Below, one piece after another: positions 10,235-19,790 of a DNA stretch of 64,000 bases. The DNA comes from Pandoraea terrigena (GTDB lineage: Bacteria; Pseudomonadota; Gammaproteobacteria; Burkholderiales; Burkholderiaceae). The notes under the pieces are model-generated. The model saw nothing but the letters and a program-made list of their open reading frames with translations. It had not been told where the DNA came from and ran no database searches. The stretch covers positions 496,001 through 560,000 of the forward strand of contig NZ_CABPRU010000001.1 in NCBI RefSeq assembly GCF_902459705.1. Reading direction: 5' to 3'. Positions within the stretch are counted from its first letter, which is position 1, and the number at the start of each line of letters is the position of its first letter. A program made the position numbers and the translations under genes.

Positions 10235-10657
10235 TCAGTCGAACAGATCGCCTTCGATGTAGCGCCAGCGGCCGTCCTCCGAGCGCTCGAAGCGGCTGCG
10301 CTCGTGCAGCCGGTTAGCCCGTCCGCCGACCTTGTAGCGGGCGACGAATTCGACTTCGGCGTGCGTCTCGTCGCTTTGGCGATGCCCCTTGATTTGCAGG
10401 CCGAGCCATTGCGGTGCGTCGTCGAAGTCGAGCGTGGCGGGACGCGTGCGAGCCGCCCACGTGTCGAGCAGGTACGCGGCGTCTTGACGCACGAACGCCG
10501 TATAGCGCGAGCGCATCAGCGCTTCGGCGGTGGGCGCGATGTCGCCGCGTTCCAGGTAGCGCGCGCAGCAGTCGTCGAACGCGAGCCCGCCGCAAGGGCA
10601 GGCGTCGCGCTCCGTGTCTTGCGTCGTGGCGCTGGGCGACGATTGGGGTCTTGCCAT
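10235..10657 (-). CDS. YchJ-family (UPF0225) SEC-C motif protein
   Basis: A 140-residue small cytosolic protein. The N-terminal CPCGG near residue 22 and FDDCCARY form a SEC-C-like zinc motif. The region TAEALMRSRYTAFVRQDAAYL leads into an NTF2-like fold (YchJ middle domain), and the end ERSRFERSEDGRWRYIEGD matches the family. Biochemical function is unknown. It sits 66 bases upstream of liuB and 19 bases after the isomerase-like gene on the same strand, so it may ride on the same transcript without belonging to the pathway. Confidence 0.85.
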   Translation of the reverse strand: MARPQSSPSATTQDTERDACPCGGLAFDDCCARYLERGDIAPTAEALMRSRYTAFVRQDAAYLLDTWAARTRPATLDFDDAPQWLGLQIKGHRQSDETHAEVEFVARYKVGGRANRLHERSRFERSEDGRWRYIEGDLFD

Positions 10658-10676
10658 CGTGAGTCTTGCCTTGTTG

Positions 10677-11282
10677 TCAGATCTTGCCTTGCTTCAGACA
10701 GGCCTCGACCTGTGCGAAGCGGTCAAAGCCCCAGAACGGTTCGCCGTCCACGATCACGAACGGCGAGCCGAACACCCCGCGCGCCATGGCCAGATCGATT
10801 TCGGCCTTGAGGTGGTCCTTGGTGGCGGGAGCGTGCATGCCGGCGTCGAGCTTCGCGCCGTCGATGCCCAGGGTCGCGCCCAGGCGCGCGAGTTCGGCCG
10901 GGTCGCCGATGTTCACGTCATCGACGTATAGCGCGTGGAAGATCGTCTTCGCGAACTCCGCGGACAGGTCGCCGCCGCGATGATCCTGCACCCAGAGCAC
11001 CGCGCGCTCGGCGGCTTGCGTCGGGATCGGGAAGTGCGTCGGGCGCTTGTACGCAATGCCGTGATAACGTGCGGTGCGCTCCACGTCATGTCGCAAGTAC
11101 TCCGTTTTGATCGGGTGTTGCATCGGTGCGCCCGTGCCGTTCACCTTGTAGACGGTGTCGAGCAGGATCGGATGCCACGCCACGCTACGCCCGTGTCTCG
11201 TTGCGATGTCGTCGATGCAGGTGCTCGCAAAATACCCATACGGGGATGCGAAGTCGAAATAAAAGTCGATGGCGGACGTCAT
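10677..11282 (-). CDS. 2-hydroxychromene-2-carboxylate isomerase-like DsbA-fold protein
   Basis: A 201-residue protein of the DsbA / kappa-class glutathione transferase superfamily. The N-terminal strand is FYFDFASPYGYF, with Ser13 at the glutathione-activating position instead of a CxxC pair. The C-terminal GVFGSPFVIVDGEPFWGFDR holds the cis-proline loop. Homologues isomerise aromatic degradation intermediates or use glutathione for other chemistry; the true substrate is not evident. ATG 11282 has GGAG six bases ahead, so I prefer it to a start 14 codons upstream. It stands between an SDR gene and the YchJ gene in the leucine array. Confidence 0.85.
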   Translation of the reverse strand: MTSAIDFYFDFASPYGYFASTCIDDIATRHGRSVAWHPILLDTVYKVNGTGAPMQHPIKTEYLRHDVERTARYHGIAYKRPTHFPIPTQAAERAVLWVQDHRGGDLSAEFAKTIFHALYVDDVNIGDPAELARLGATLGIDGAKLDAGMHAPATKDHLKAEIDLAMARGVFGSPFVIVDGEPFWGFDRFAQVEACLKQGKI

Positions 11283-11452
11283 GTGGGCTCCGTTTCCGAG
11301 TGACGTGTCTGGCCCGCGAATCAAAAGATACGGCGGTGTGGCTACAGCTTGTTGTTCCGTCTCGTGCCGGGCGATGCCTGCCCGGTCGCGGTTTTATTGA
11401 TTCCTGCGCTTCGCTTTTGCGTTCGTTACCTGCCGGCGTGTCGATCTGGCGA

Positions 11453-12130
11453 TCACCATGCCAGCGCGTTGCCGTCGTAATTGAAGAAGCCGCCGTTGTG
11501 TGTGGCGCGCTCGCCCGGCGCGCGGGCGAGCACCCGGCGCATGCCGGCCACGCTCGTTTGCACGTCGATGTCCGCGTTCTCGCCACCCATGTCCGTGCGT
11601 ACCCAGCCAGGGTGCATCGCGACGCAGGTGGCGCGCTGCGCTTCGAGCGATGTGGCCTTGACCACCGAATTCACGGCCGCCTTGCTTGCGCGATAGAGCC
11701 AACTGCCATTCGAATCCATCAGAGCGATGCTGCCCATGCGGCTCGAGAGAAAACCGAACGCGCCGCCGGCGGCTTCGACGAACGGCAACACGAGCGGCGC
11801 GGCCTGCATGGCGCCAAGCACATTCGTGTGGAACACGCGGTCGAACTCTGCGGCGGTGATCGGCGCGAGACCGGTGGTGCGCGCCGAATTCACCCCAGCG
11901 TTGTAGATCGCGACATCGAGGGTCACGCCGTCGAGCTGCCACGACAGGCCGGAGAGCGATTCGACGCGTGTCACGTCAAGCGGGAGCGGCTCGGCACCCA
12001 ACGCGCGCAAGGCGGCCAGGCCGTCCTCATGGCGTGCCGTGGCGAAGACACGCCAGCCGTCGTCGCGATACTGCCTGACGAATTCCATGCCGATACCGCG
12101 CGAGGCACCGATGACGAGTGCTGTTTTCAT
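11453..12130 (-). CDS. SDR-family oxidoreductase
   Basis: A 225-residue short-chain dehydrogenase. The cofactor loop is GASRGIG at 8-14, NAG lies near residue 77, and the catalytic set is Ser130, Tyr146 and Lys150 (YRASK). Substrate cannot be told from sequence; a role in branched-chain or acyl-CoA catabolism is only suggested by neighbours. The start at ATG 12130 gives the cofactor loop its usual position. It is 40 bases after the thiolase gene, so the two are likely co-transcribed. Confidence 0.85.
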   Translation of the reverse strand: MKTALVIGASRGIGMEFVRQYRDDGWRVFATARHEDGLAALRALGAEPLPLDVTRVESLSGLSWQLDGVTLDVAIYNAGVNSARTTGLAPITAAEFDRVFHTNVLGAMQAAPLVLPFVEAAGGAFGFLSSRMGSIALMDSNGSWLYRASKAAVNSVVKATSLEAQRATCVAMHPGWVRTDMGGENADIDVQTSVAGMRRVLARAPGERATHNGGFFNYDGNALAW

Positions 12131-12170
12131 GACGTGTGATTCCTGTGGGCGAGGGCGCAGGTCTGCGGGG

Positions 12171-13355
12171 TCAGACGAGTTCGATGGCCATCGCCGTCGC
12201 TTCGCCACCGCCGATGCACAGGCTGGCCACGCCGCGCTTGCCGCCGGTCTTGCGCAACGCACCGATCAACGTGACCAGAATGCGTGCGCCGGACGCGCCG
12301 ATCGGGTGGCCGAGCGCGCAGGCGCCGCCGTGAATGTTGACCTTCTCGTGCGGCAGGTTGAACTCGCGCATCGCGGCCATCGCGACGACAGCGAAGGCCT
12401 CATTGATTTCATACAGATCGACGTCGCGCGTCGACCAGCCGGTCTTTTCGAACAGCTTGCGCATGGCGCCGACCGGCGCGGTGGTGAAGCGGCTCGGCTG
12501 CTGGGCGAACGTGCTGTGTCCGGCGATGCGTGCGAGCGGCGTGAGGCCAAGACGCTTGGCCGTCGATTCGCGCATGAGGACGAGTGCGGCGGCGCCGTCA
12601 GAGATCGACGACGAGTTCGCCGCCGTCACCGTGCCGTCCTTGCGGAAGGCTGCCTTGAGGGTCGGGATCTTCTCGGGATTGGCCTTGAGCGGCTGCTCGT
12701 CCTGATCGACCACCGTGTCGCCCTTGCGACCGGGTACCGTCACCGCCGTGATCTCCCACGAAAACGAACCGTCCTTCGTGGCGTTTTGCGCGCGTTCGAG
12801 CGATGCGATCGCGAAGGCGTCCTGCGCCTCGCGGGTGAACGCGTAATGGTCGGCGCATTCCTCGGCGAAGGTGCCCATCAGGCGACCCTTGTCGTAGGCG
12901 TCTTCCAGGCCGTCGTAAAACATGTGGTCGATGACCTGACCATGCCCCATGCGCATGCCGGTGCGTGCCTTCGGCAGCAGATAGGGCGCGTTGCTCATGC
13001 TCTCCATGCCACCGGCGACAATCACATCGGCGCTACCGGCAACGAGCATGTCGTGCGCGAACATGGCGGCGCGCATGCCCGATCCGCACATCTTGTTGAC
13101 GGTGGTCGCCCCGGCTGCGAGCGGCAGACCGGCGCCGAGCGTTGCCTGGCGGGCGGGCGCCTGGCCCTGGCCGGCGGGCAGCACGCAGCCCATGATCACT
13201 TCGTCGACCTGCTCGGGCGGAATCCCGGCGCGTTCGACGGCGGCGCGAATGGCGGCGGCGCCCAGTTGCGGTGCGGTGACATCGCCGAATACCCCTTGCA
13301 GGCCGCCCATCGGCGTGCGGGCGGCGGAAACGATGACGATCGGGTCGTGTTGCAT
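12171..13355 (-). CDS. Acetyl-CoA acetyltransferase (thiolase II)
   Basis: A 394-residue thiolase with the acyl-accepting Cys90 in NKMCGSGM, the NEAFA box, His350 in GHPIGASG and the second catalytic Cys380 in CIGGGEA. It interconverts acetoacetyl-CoA and two acetyl-CoA. In this setting it would finish leucine breakdown, whose end products are acetyl-CoA and acetoacetate. It could equally feed polyhydroxybutyrate synthesis, since a phaM gene is in the window. It is 143 bases after can on the same strand. A small GGTCC/GGACC hairpin is in that gap. Confidence 0.93.
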   Translation of the reverse strand: MQHDPIVIVSAARTPMGGLQGVFGDVTAPQLGAAAIRAAVERAGIPPEQVDEVIMGCVLPAGQGQAPARQATLGAGLPLAAGATTVNKMCGSGMRAAMFAHDMLVAGSADVIVAGGMESMSNAPYLLPKARTGMRMGHGQVIDHMFYDGLEDAYDKGRLMGTFAEECADHYAFTREAQDAFAIASLERAQNATKDGSFSWEITAVTVPGRKGDTVVDQDEQPLKANPEKIPTLKAAFRKDGTVTAANSSSISDGAAALVLMRESTAKRLGLTPLARIAGHSTFAQQPSRFTTAPVGAMRKLFEKTGWSTRDVDLYEINEAFAVVAMAAMREFNLPHEKVNIHGGACALGHPIGASGARILVTLIGALRKTGGKRGVASLCIGGGEATAMAIELV

Positions 13356-13498
13356 GGCAATCTCCTGTAGTCGCTTGTGAGGCCGGCAATGGTCCTTGCG
13401 GACCGGCTTGTCAGCCCCCGAATATCCAATGCTTCAGTCCTTGCATCGTCCGCGCGTCCGGCGAGGGGTGTCCGGCGTGGCCGGACAGTGCGACTCGC

Positions 13499-14179
13499 TC
13501 AGGCGCGTGGATTGCGTAATTCGGCCATCGCAGTCACGCAGCGGTCGTAAATTCGCGGCAGGGCTTCGAGGCTGTTGACCGACATGCGCAGATCGCGCAC
13601 CAGGCCGTCGCGCAGGCCGTACACCCAGCCGTGTACCGTCACGGGCTGATTGCGGGCCCAGGCGTCGCGCAGTACCGTCGTATGGCAGATATTGACCACT
13701 TGCTCGATGGCGTTCAGTTCGCACAGCCGGTCATGGCGCGCGTCGCGCGACGGCAGGGCGTCGATCTGCTCGACGTGACGCTCGTACACATCGCGCACGT
13801 GGCGCAGCCAGTTGTCGACGAGTCCCATCTTCGCGCCGTCGAGCGCCGCGCCCACGCCGCCGCAGCCGTAATGGCCGACCACCATGACGTGGCGGACCTT
13901 CAGCACTTCGACGGCGAACTGCAATACCGACAGGCAGTTCAGATCGCTGTGGACCACCACGTTCGCGATATTGCGATGGACGAACACTTCGCCCGGCGCA
14001 AGGCCCGTGATCTGGTTGGCCGGCACGCGTGAGTCAGAGCAGCCGATCCAGAGATACTCCGGCGCTTGCAGTTTCGACAGCCGCTCGAAAAATGCGGGGT
14101 CTTCCGCGTTCACGCCGGCGACCCAGGCGCGGTTGTTATCGAGCAGATGGAGGAGAGGTTGGTCTTTGTCTTCGGTCAT
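13499..14179 (-). CDS. can: Beta-class carbonic anhydrase
   Basis: A 226-residue zinc enzyme that interconverts CO2 and bicarbonate. The zinc ligands are Cys47 (in CSDSR, with the Asp49-Arg51 dyad), His103 and Cys106 (in GHYGCGG), the standard beta-class pattern. Its length matches E. coli Can. The gene begins seven bases after the aceK stop, so both are on one transcript. Its presence in an array that encodes a bicarbonate-dependent carboxylase (LiuD/LiuB) suggests it could supply that enzyme, but general housekeeping is equally possible. Confidence 0.95.
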   Translation of the reverse strand: MTEDKDQPLLHLLDNNRAWVAGVNAEDPAFFERLSKLQAPEYLWIGCSDSRVPANQITGLAPGEVFVHRNIANVVVHSDLNCLSVLQFAVEVLKVRHVMVVGHYGCGGVGAALDGAKMGLVDNWLRHVRDVYERHVEQIDALPSRDARHDRLCELNAIEQVVNICHTTVLRDAWARNQPVTVHGWVYGLRDGLVRDLRMSVNSLEALPRIYDRCVTAMAELRNPRA

Positions 14180-14186
14180 GATCGTG

Positions 14187-16040
14187 TCATCCGGCGGACG
14201 TGTCGTGCGCTGGGAGACGTCGAACGCTCAGGCCGCCGCCGCGCGGGGCGGGGGCGCCGGAGGCACCGGCACCGCTGACGGTGCTGTAGCGATTGACGAA
14301 ACGCAGCGAGACATCGTACGGATAGAAGTCGTGCATCTGTCCGGCTCGCACCCGATCCTGATAGTCCTGCCACAGGCCAGGGTCGAAAAAATCCGGATGA
14401 TGCTGGCTCAGATAGTGCCGCACGCGTGCATCTCCGGCCAGGAACGTCTCGAACGTCTGCGGAAACACGTCGTGCGGGCCTACACGGTACCAGACTTCCC
14501 CCGACATCGCCTCTTCTTCGTTACGGGGTTCCGGCACTCGACGGATGTGGCAATCCGTCAGGTATTCCAGTTCGTCATAGTCGTAGAAGACCACCCGGCC
14601 GTGACGCGTCACACCGAAATTCTTGTACAGCAGGTCGCCCGGGAAGATGTTCGCCGCCATCAGCTCCTTCACCGCGTTGCCATACTCGCGCATGGCGTGG
14701 TCGACCTCCGCGTCCGACGCCGTCTGTAGCCACACATTGAGCGGCGTCATGCGGCGTTCGATGTAACAGTGGCGGATCACGAGGGCGTCGCCTTCGACTT
14801 CGAGCTGCGAGGGCACCTCGCGCTGGAGTTCGGCGAGCAGGGCGTCATCGAAGCGCGCGAGCGGAAAGGCCACGCTCGAGAATTCCAGCGTGTCGGCCAT
14901 CCGGCCCACCCGATCATGTCGCTTGACCATCAGGTACTTCGCCTTCACCTGCTCGCGCGTGGTCTCCTTGGGCGGTGCGAAGCGCTCGCGAATCAGCTTG
15001 AAGACATACGGGTACGAGGGCAGTGTGAACACCAGCATCACCAGCCCGGGAATGCCCGGCGCGCTCACGAACTTGTCGCTCGAATGCTTCAGGTGATGCA
15101 GGAAGTCGCGATAGAACAGGTTCTTGCCGTGTTTCTGCAGACCGACCGACGTGTAGATCTCCGCTTTCGGCTTGCCCGGCATGATCGTGCGCAGGAACTG
15201 TACATAGGCCGAGGGCACTTCCATGTCGACCATGAAATAGGCGTGCGTGAAGCCGAACACCACACGCAGTTCCTCGCGGCGCAGCAGGGCGGCGTCCAGC
15301 GCCAGCTTGCCGTTCGCGTCGTGCATGATCGCCAGGGCGAACGGCGTGGTCGCGTCGCCGTTCACGATGCGTCCCACGATATAGGCCGCCTTGTTCCGGA
15401 AGAACAGCGACGCGAGCACATGAAACTGGAAATTCGGTGCCGGCACGAAGTCGCCTAGCGTCTGCTCGAGGGCGCGCATGACATAGCCGACGTCGCGCGT
15501 CAGATCGGCAAACGGGCGTTTGAGCTGAAAATTCGTGACGATGCGCGCGATCGTGGCGGCCATGCCGTCTTGCGCTGGGTAATAGACGCGATACGTCGGC
15601 CTGGCGGCGGGGGCGTCGTTCTCGATGTACTCCGTCGCCACGGCGGGGCGTACGAAGATGAAGCGGTTGTTGAAGTACGAACGGTGCAGGATCTTGCAGC
15701 ACACCGAGTTGAAAAACGTCTCGGCCAGCTCCGGCTGACGATGCTCCGTGAGCAAGCCGATGTAGTGCAGCTTCACTTGCTGCCAGACATCGTCATCGAG
15801 CGACTGGGCGTCGAACTCGTCTTCCAGCGTCACGACACATTCGCGCACGCGTTCGTCGTAATAGGCGATGCGGTCGCGCTGGAGCTTCTGGATGCCCATG
15901 AAATCGCCCGCCTCGAAACACGCCTGCGCCGCGATGCATACATCGCGGAAGATGCGGTAATGCTTGTCGAAGCCGTCCAGCATCGTGCGGGCGACGTCGT
16001 AAGCAAACTGCGACGACAGGAGTTTCGGGAAGTGATTCAT
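14187..16040 (-). CDS. aceK: Isocitrate dehydrogenase kinase/phosphatase
   Basis: A 617-residue AceK (E. coli form 578), a single enzyme that phosphorylates and dephosphorylates isocitrate dehydrogenase. It thereby directs carbon through the glyoxylate shunt during growth on acetate or fatty acids. The N-terminal regulatory half and C-terminal kinase-like half are both complete. [15 protein letters not shown] near residue 500 contains the metal-binding aspartates, and [19 protein letters not shown] precedes it. Here it is not next to aceA/aceB but lies 84 bases after liuA, in an array that produces acetyl-CoA from leucine. This suggests coordinated control. Confidence 0.95.
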   Translation of the reverse strand: MNHFPKLLSSQFAYDVARTMLDGFDKHYRIFRDVCIAAQACFEAGDFMGIQKLQRDRIAYYDERVRECVVTLEDEFDAQSLDDDVWQQVKLHYIGLLTEHRQPELAETFFNSVCCKILHRSYFNNRFIFVRPAVATEYIENDAPAARPTYRVYYPAQDGMAATIARIVTNFQLKRPFADLTRDVGYVMRALEQTLGDFVPAPNFQFHVLASLFFRNKAAYIVGRIVNGDATTPFALAIMHDANGKLALDAALLRREELRVVFGFTHAYFMVDMEVPSAYVQFLRTIMPGKPKAEIYTSVGLQKHGKNLFYRDFLHHLKHSSDKFVSAPGIPGLVMLVFTLPSYPYVFKLIRERFAPPKETTREQVKAKYLMVKRHDRVGRMADTLEFSSVAFPLARFDDALLAELQREVPSQLEVEGDALVIRHCYIERRMTPLNVWLQTASDAEVDHAMREYGNAVKELMAANIFPGDLLYKNFGVTRHGRVVFYDYDELEYLTDCHIRRVPEPRNEEEAMSGEVWYRVGPHDVFPQTFETFLAGDARVRHYLSQHHPDFFDPGLWQDYQDRVRAGQMHDFYPYDVSLRFVNRYSTVSGAGASGAPAPRGGGLSVRRLPAHDTSAG

Positions 16041-16124
16041 ACCGGTCGGGACAGGCGCAGGGGCGATCTCAAGGGATTGTAGCGCCGCTGCCTGCGCCTG
16101 AATGTCAGTCGATGCCTCGTGGGG

Positions 16125-17306
16125 TTACATCGTTTGCGCGAACAACTCGCGGCCGATCAACATGCGGCGGATCTCCGAGGTGCCCGCGCCGATTTCATAG
16201 AGCTTCGCGTCGCGCCACAGACGGCCGACCGGGTACTCGTTGATATAGCCGTTGCCGCCCAGAATCTGGATTGCCTCGCCGGCCATCCACGTCGCCTTTT
16301 CGGCCGTGTACAGAATCACCCCCGCGCAGTCCTTGCGCACTTGGCGCACGTGATCGCTGCCAAGCAAATCGAGCTGGCGGCCCACCGCATACAGATACGC
16401 GCGGCTCGCCTGCAGGATCGTGTACATGTCCGCGACCTTGCCCTGGATGAGCTGGAACTCCCCGATCGACTGGCCGAACTGCTTGCGGTCGTGGATATAG
16501 GGCACGACGACGTCCATGGCCGCCTGCATGATGCCCAGCGGGCCGCCGGCGAGCACCGCGCGCTCGTAGTCCAGGCCGCTCATGAGCACCTTCGTGCCGC
16601 CGCCGACCTGGCCCAGTACGTTCTCCTCCGGCACCTCTACGTTCTCGAACACCAGCTCGCCCGTGTGCGAGCCGCGCATGCCGAGTTTGTCGAGCTTTTG
16701 CGCAACCGAGAAGCCCTTCATGCCTTTCTCGACGAGGAAGGCCGTCATGCCGCGGGCGCCCGCTTCCGGATCCGTCTTGCCGTAGACGACCAGCGTGTCA
16801 CAGTCCGGGCCGTTCGTGATCCACATCTTCGTGCCGTTGAGCACGAAACGGTCGCCGCGCTTCTCGGCACGCAGCTTCATGCTGACCACGTCCGAGCCTG
16901 CGTTCGGCTCGCTCATGGCGAGTGCGCCGACGTGCTCGCCCGACACCAGCTTCGGCAGGTACTTTGCCTTTTGCGCCGCGGTGCCGTTGCGATGAATCTG
17001 ATTGACGCAAAGATTCGAGTGCGCGCCGTACGACAACCCAACCGACGCCGAGGCGCGCGAGATTTCCTCCATCGCGATCATGTGGGCCAGATAGCCCATG
17101 TTCGCGCCGCCGTATTCTTCCGAGACCGTCATGCCGAGCACGCCGAGGTCGCCCATCTTGCGCCAGAGGTCCATCGGGAACTGGTCAGTGCGATCCACTT
17201 CGCCCGCGCGCGGGGCGATTTCCTTGGATGCGAAGTTCGAGACCGATTCGCGCAGCATATCGAGGTCTTCGCCGAGCATGAAATTGAGGCCGGGCAACGT
17301 AGTCAT
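16125..17306 (-). CDS. liuA: Isovaleryl-CoA dehydrogenase
   Basis: A 393-residue FAD acyl-CoA dehydrogenase. [10 protein letters not shown] and KMWITNG are flavin-site segments. The catalytic base is Glu248 in [15 protein letters not shown], the helix position used by isovaleryl-CoA dehydrogenases rather than the later position of medium-chain enzymes; this fixes the substrate class. It oxidises isovaleryl-CoA to 3-methylcrotonyl-CoA and passes electrons to ETF. It lies 99 bases after the thioesterase gene, downstream of the LiuR-type promoter. Confidence 0.94.
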   Translation of the reverse strand: MTTLPGLNFMLGEDLDMLRESVSNFASKEIAPRAGEVDRTDQFPMDLWRKMGDLGVLGMTVSEEYGGANMGYLAHMIAMEEISRASASVGLSYGAHSNLCVNQIHRNGTAAQKAKYLPKLVSGEHVGALAMSEPNAGSDVVSMKLRAEKRGDRFVLNGTKMWITNGPDCDTLVVYGKTDPEAGARGMTAFLVEKGMKGFSVAQKLDKLGMRGSHTGELVFENVEVPEENVLGQVGGGTKVLMSGLDYERAVLAGGPLGIMQAAMDVVVPYIHDRKQFGQSIGEFQLIQGKVADMYTILQASRAYLYAVGRQLDLLGSDHVRQVRKDCAGVILYTAEKATWMAGEAIQILGGNGYINEYPVGRLWRDAKLYEIGAGTSEIRRMLIGRELFAQTM

Positions 17307-17405
17307 GACACAGTCTCCAGAGGGTGGCGCGTGGCGACTTGCCCGCGCGCATGTTCGATGGTGCTGCTAAGGGGCGTTGATTCGGTGAATCCGGTGGGGC
17401 GGCGC

Positions 17406-17891
17406 TCAGCGTGACGTGGGCGACGCGCTTGCCGAGGGATTTGCCGCCAACACGAAAAGCGTTTGCTGCATCATTGCGCAAAGCGTCCATTTGCCGCCGT
17501 CGATGACAAACAGTTCGGCGGTGGCGACGATGAGCGTGCGCCCGGCTTTCACGACCTGGCCGCGTCCGACCAGTGTATCGCCCTTGCCGGGGGCGAGAAT
17601 GTTCAGTTTGTACTCGGCGGTGACCAGTTCCTGGTCCGGCGAGATGCGGGTGTAGCCTGCGTAACCGCCGGCGGAGTCGGCGATGGCGCCGATCACGCCA
17701 CCGTGAAAATAGCCGTGCTGTTGGTTGACCTTGTCCGAGAAGGGCAGCGAGATTTCGCAGTGGCCGTCGGCAAGATGCGAGATTTGCGCATCCCAATGCA
17801 TCATGACGCCCTGTTTGTCGAAGCTGGCGCGGATCTTTGCGGCGACGGCGTCGTCGAGCGGTTCAGCGTGAGAGACAGGAGTATTGGCCAT
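17406..17891 (-). CDS. PaaI-family hotdog-fold thioesterase
   Basis: A 161-residue single hotdog domain. The helix segment QQHGYFHGGVIGAIADSAGG contains the conserved glycine/aspartate pattern of PaaI-type acyl-CoA thioesterases. The last 15 residues are a Ser/Pro-rich tail. It is the first gene after the LiuR-type promoter at 17929-17957 and so heads the liuA transcript. It may release stalled acyl-CoA during branched-chain catabolism; the substrate is an inference. The ribosome site is weak. Confidence 0.87.
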   Translation of the reverse strand: MANTPVSHAEPLDDAVAAKIRASFDKQGVMMHWDAQISHLADGHCEISLPFSDKVNQQHGYFHGGVIGAIADSAGGYAGYTRISPDQELVTAEYKLNILAPGKGDTLVGRGQVVKAGRTLIVATAELFVIDGGKWTLCAMMQQTLFVLAANPSASASPTSR

Positions 17892-17928
17892 GATGGGAGC
17901 GAGAGTCTGGACAAAGCCGAGTGCCCAG

Positions 17929-17957
17929 ATATTACTTAACGTTTACGTAAACGTAAA
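17929..17957 (-). promoter_or_regulatory. Promoter with LiuR-type operator for the thioesterase-liuA transcript
   Basis: TTTACGTAAACGTAAA at 17942-17957 is a seven-base inverted repeat with a two-base centre. On the minus strand its outer TTTACG (17957-17952) serves as -35, with a 17-base spacer to TAATAT (17934-17929) as -10. The operator thus covers the -35 and spacer, the typical MerR-family arrangement. Transcription would start about 30 bases before the thioesterase ATG. LiuR as the binding protein is inferred from the adjacent liuR gene. Confidence 0.7.
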
Positions 17958-18087
17958 GTAAGGGCTTTCCTGAATCCAAGCAAGTATCAGTGGGCCGGGG
18001 CAAGAATGCCGCTCTCCGCAGCCCCGGGGAGCGGGTGGCGCGAGGCGAGTTGAAGGGGGGATGTGGATAAAGCCGACGCTTAACGAA

Positions 18088-18525
18088 TCAGTGCGACGCC
18101 GCGGTCGTCTTCGACCGTCGAGCGATGCTGGCGGGCGCAGGCTCGCCGGCGGCCTCGAGCAGCGCGAGGCATTGGGCTTCGTGCTGTGCGACTTCATCGA
18201 GCGTGGCGTGCAGGTCTTCGAGTTGCTGCTCAAGCACCTGCCGATGCTGGGAGAGTGTCTCGAGGAACACGCGAAGCTGGGACACCGTATCCTTGGGGGA
18301 TTCGTAGAGATCGAGAATCGACTTGATCTCCGAGAGTGTGAGTCCGAGACGTTTGCCGCGTAGCGTCAGTTTCAGGCGCGTGCGATCCTGACCGGTGTAG
18401 ACGCGATGGCGCCCGCCGGGGCCTTCGCGGGCCGGTGTGAGCAGGCCCTGATCCTCGTAGAAGCGGATCGCACGGGGCGTAATGTCGAACTCGCGGGCCA
18501 GGTCGGTAATCGTGTATGTGAGCAT
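18088..18525 (-). CDS. liuR: MerR-family regulator of leucine/isovalerate degradation
   Basis: A 145-residue MerR-type protein. The winged helix begins at the N-terminus (YTITDLAREFDITPRAIRFYEDQGLL), followed by the GRHRVY wing and a coiled-coil dimerisation helix (about 80-120, VFLETLSQHRQVLEQQLEDL). LiuR proteins control liu operons and usually respond to a pathway CoA ester. The ATG at 18525 puts the helix-turn-helix at the canonical position; an upstream start would add 24 unrelated residues. It is transcribed toward liuA. A related inverted repeat in its own promoter suggests autoregulation. Confidence 0.88.
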   Translation of the reverse strand: MLTYTITDLAREFDITPRAIRFYEDQGLLTPAREGPGGRHRVYTGQDRTRLKLTLRGKRLGLTLSEIKSILDLYESPKDTVSQLRVFLETLSQHRQVLEQQLEDLHATLDEVAQHEAQCLALLEAAGEPAPASIARRSKTTAASH

Positions 18526-18552
18526 CGGGTTAAGCGGGTGCTTACCATTGCA

Positions 18553-18581
18553 GATAGAATTGCCGTTTACGTTAGCGTCAA
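18553..18581 (-). promoter_or_regulatory. Putative liuR promoter with second LiuR-type box
   Basis: TTTACGTTAGCGTCAA at 18566-18581 is a degenerate copy of the box at 17942-17957, with two mismatches between the arms. On the minus strand it supplies TTGACG as -35, then a 17-base spacer and TCTATC as a weak -10, the same geometry as the thioesterase promoter. It also lies 72 bases before the divergent metallo-hydrolase gene and could control both. Confidence 0.55.
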
Positions 18582-18652
18582 GTTGCGTCCTGTGCAATCC
18601 ATGACGGCGTCAACCGACAACGACAGAACAAGTCCATCTGGAGCGTGGCCCC

Positions 18653-19735
18653 GTGAATGCCCTCGAACAACAACTGAACTACCCCTTCGGAGATTTCTTG
18701 CCGGAAGGCGGCACCGTGCACGAAGTCGTGCCCGGCGTCTTCTGGGTACGCATGCCGTTACCGTTCGTGCTCGATCACATCAACCTGTGGCTGCTGCGCG
18801 ATGAAATCGATGGCGTCAAAGGCTGGACGATCGTCGATTGCGGCATCACCCATCCGCAGATCAAAGCCTATTGGGAGCAAGTGTTCGAGCGCGCGCTCGG
18901 TGGCGAGCCTGTCCTGCGTGTCGTCGTCACGCACTGCCACCCCGACCACCTCGGCCTCGCGCATTGGATCTGCAAGGGGGGCGACAAACCCCGCTGGTCG
19001 GCCCGGCTCGCCATGTCGCAGGGCGATTACGCCTGGGGCAGGCTCATGTCGGAAGGCGTCAACAACAACGCCGCCAACGCCGGCGGCGACTTCGCCGTGT
19101 CGCACTTCATCTCGCATGGGCTCGCCGACGAGGCCATGATCGACCAGATCCGCCACCGGAAAACCTACTTCAGCGACCTCGTACCCGAAGTGCCGTCGCG
19201 CTTCTTCCGCCTGCGCGATGGCGATACGCTGCGTATTGGCGGCAGCGACTGGCGTCTGATCGTGGGGTACGGCCATTCGCCCGAACACATGGCGCTGTAC
19301 TCCGAACAGCACAACGCGCTCATCTCCGGCGACATGGTGCTGCCGCGCATCTCGACCAACGTCAGCGTGTTCGACATCGAACCCGAAGCCAACCCGCTGC
19401 AACTGTTCCTCGACTCGCTGGGCGTCTACCTCGATCTGCCCGCCGATTGCCTGGTGCTGCCCTCGCATGGCCGGCCGTTCACCGGGCTGCACACGCGCAT
19501 TGGCCAACTCCGCGATCACCACGCCGCGCGACTACAGGAAGTGCGCGACGCGTGCGCCCGGTCGCCGCAGAGCGCGGGGGATATCGTGCCCATCATGTTC
19601 CATCGCAAGCTCGATGCCCACCAGACCACCTTCGCCATGGGCGAAGCGCTGGCGCACCTGCATATGCTCTGGCGCTCGGGGGAACTCAAACGCGATCGCG
19701 ATGCGAAGGGCGTCTGGCGCTTCTCCCCGGTTTGA
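18653..19735 (+). CDS. Metallo-beta-lactamase-fold hydrolase
   Basis: A 360-residue MBL-superfamily protein. The first metal motif is THCHPDHLG (His94, His96, Asp98, His99). The second metal region includes GYGHSPEHM and LISGDMV, with a final LPSHGRPF histidine. It has a C-terminal helical domain typical of larger MBL hydrolases such as the glyoxalase II / RNase Z-like group. Substrate is unknown. It starts with GTG at 18653, preceded by GGAG about ten bases away; no in-frame ATG lies nearby. It is divergent from liuR across a LiuR-like box, so it may belong to the branched-chain catabolic regulon. Confidence 0.85.
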   Translation: MNALEQQLNYPFGDFLPEGGTVHEVVPGVFWVRMPLPFVLDHINLWLLRDEIDGVKGWTIVDCGITHPQIKAYWEQVFERALGGEPVLRVVVTHCHPDHLGLAHWICKGGDKPRWSARLAMSQGDYAWGRLMSEGVNNNAANAGGDFAVSHFISHGLADEAMIDQIRHRKTYFSDLVPEVPSRFFRLRDGDTLRIGGSDWRLIVGYGHSPEHMALYSEQHNALISGDMVLPRISTNVSVFDIEPEANPLQLFLDSLGVYLDLPADCLVLPSHGRPFTGLHTRIGQLRDHHAARLQEVRDACARSPQSAGDIVPIMFHRKLDAHQTTFAMGEALAHLHMLWRSGELKRDRDAKGVWRFSPV

Positions 19736-19790
19736 TCGACCGGCAGGCGCCACCGGCTTGAGCGGCGCACCCGGGCGGTCGGCCACAAAC

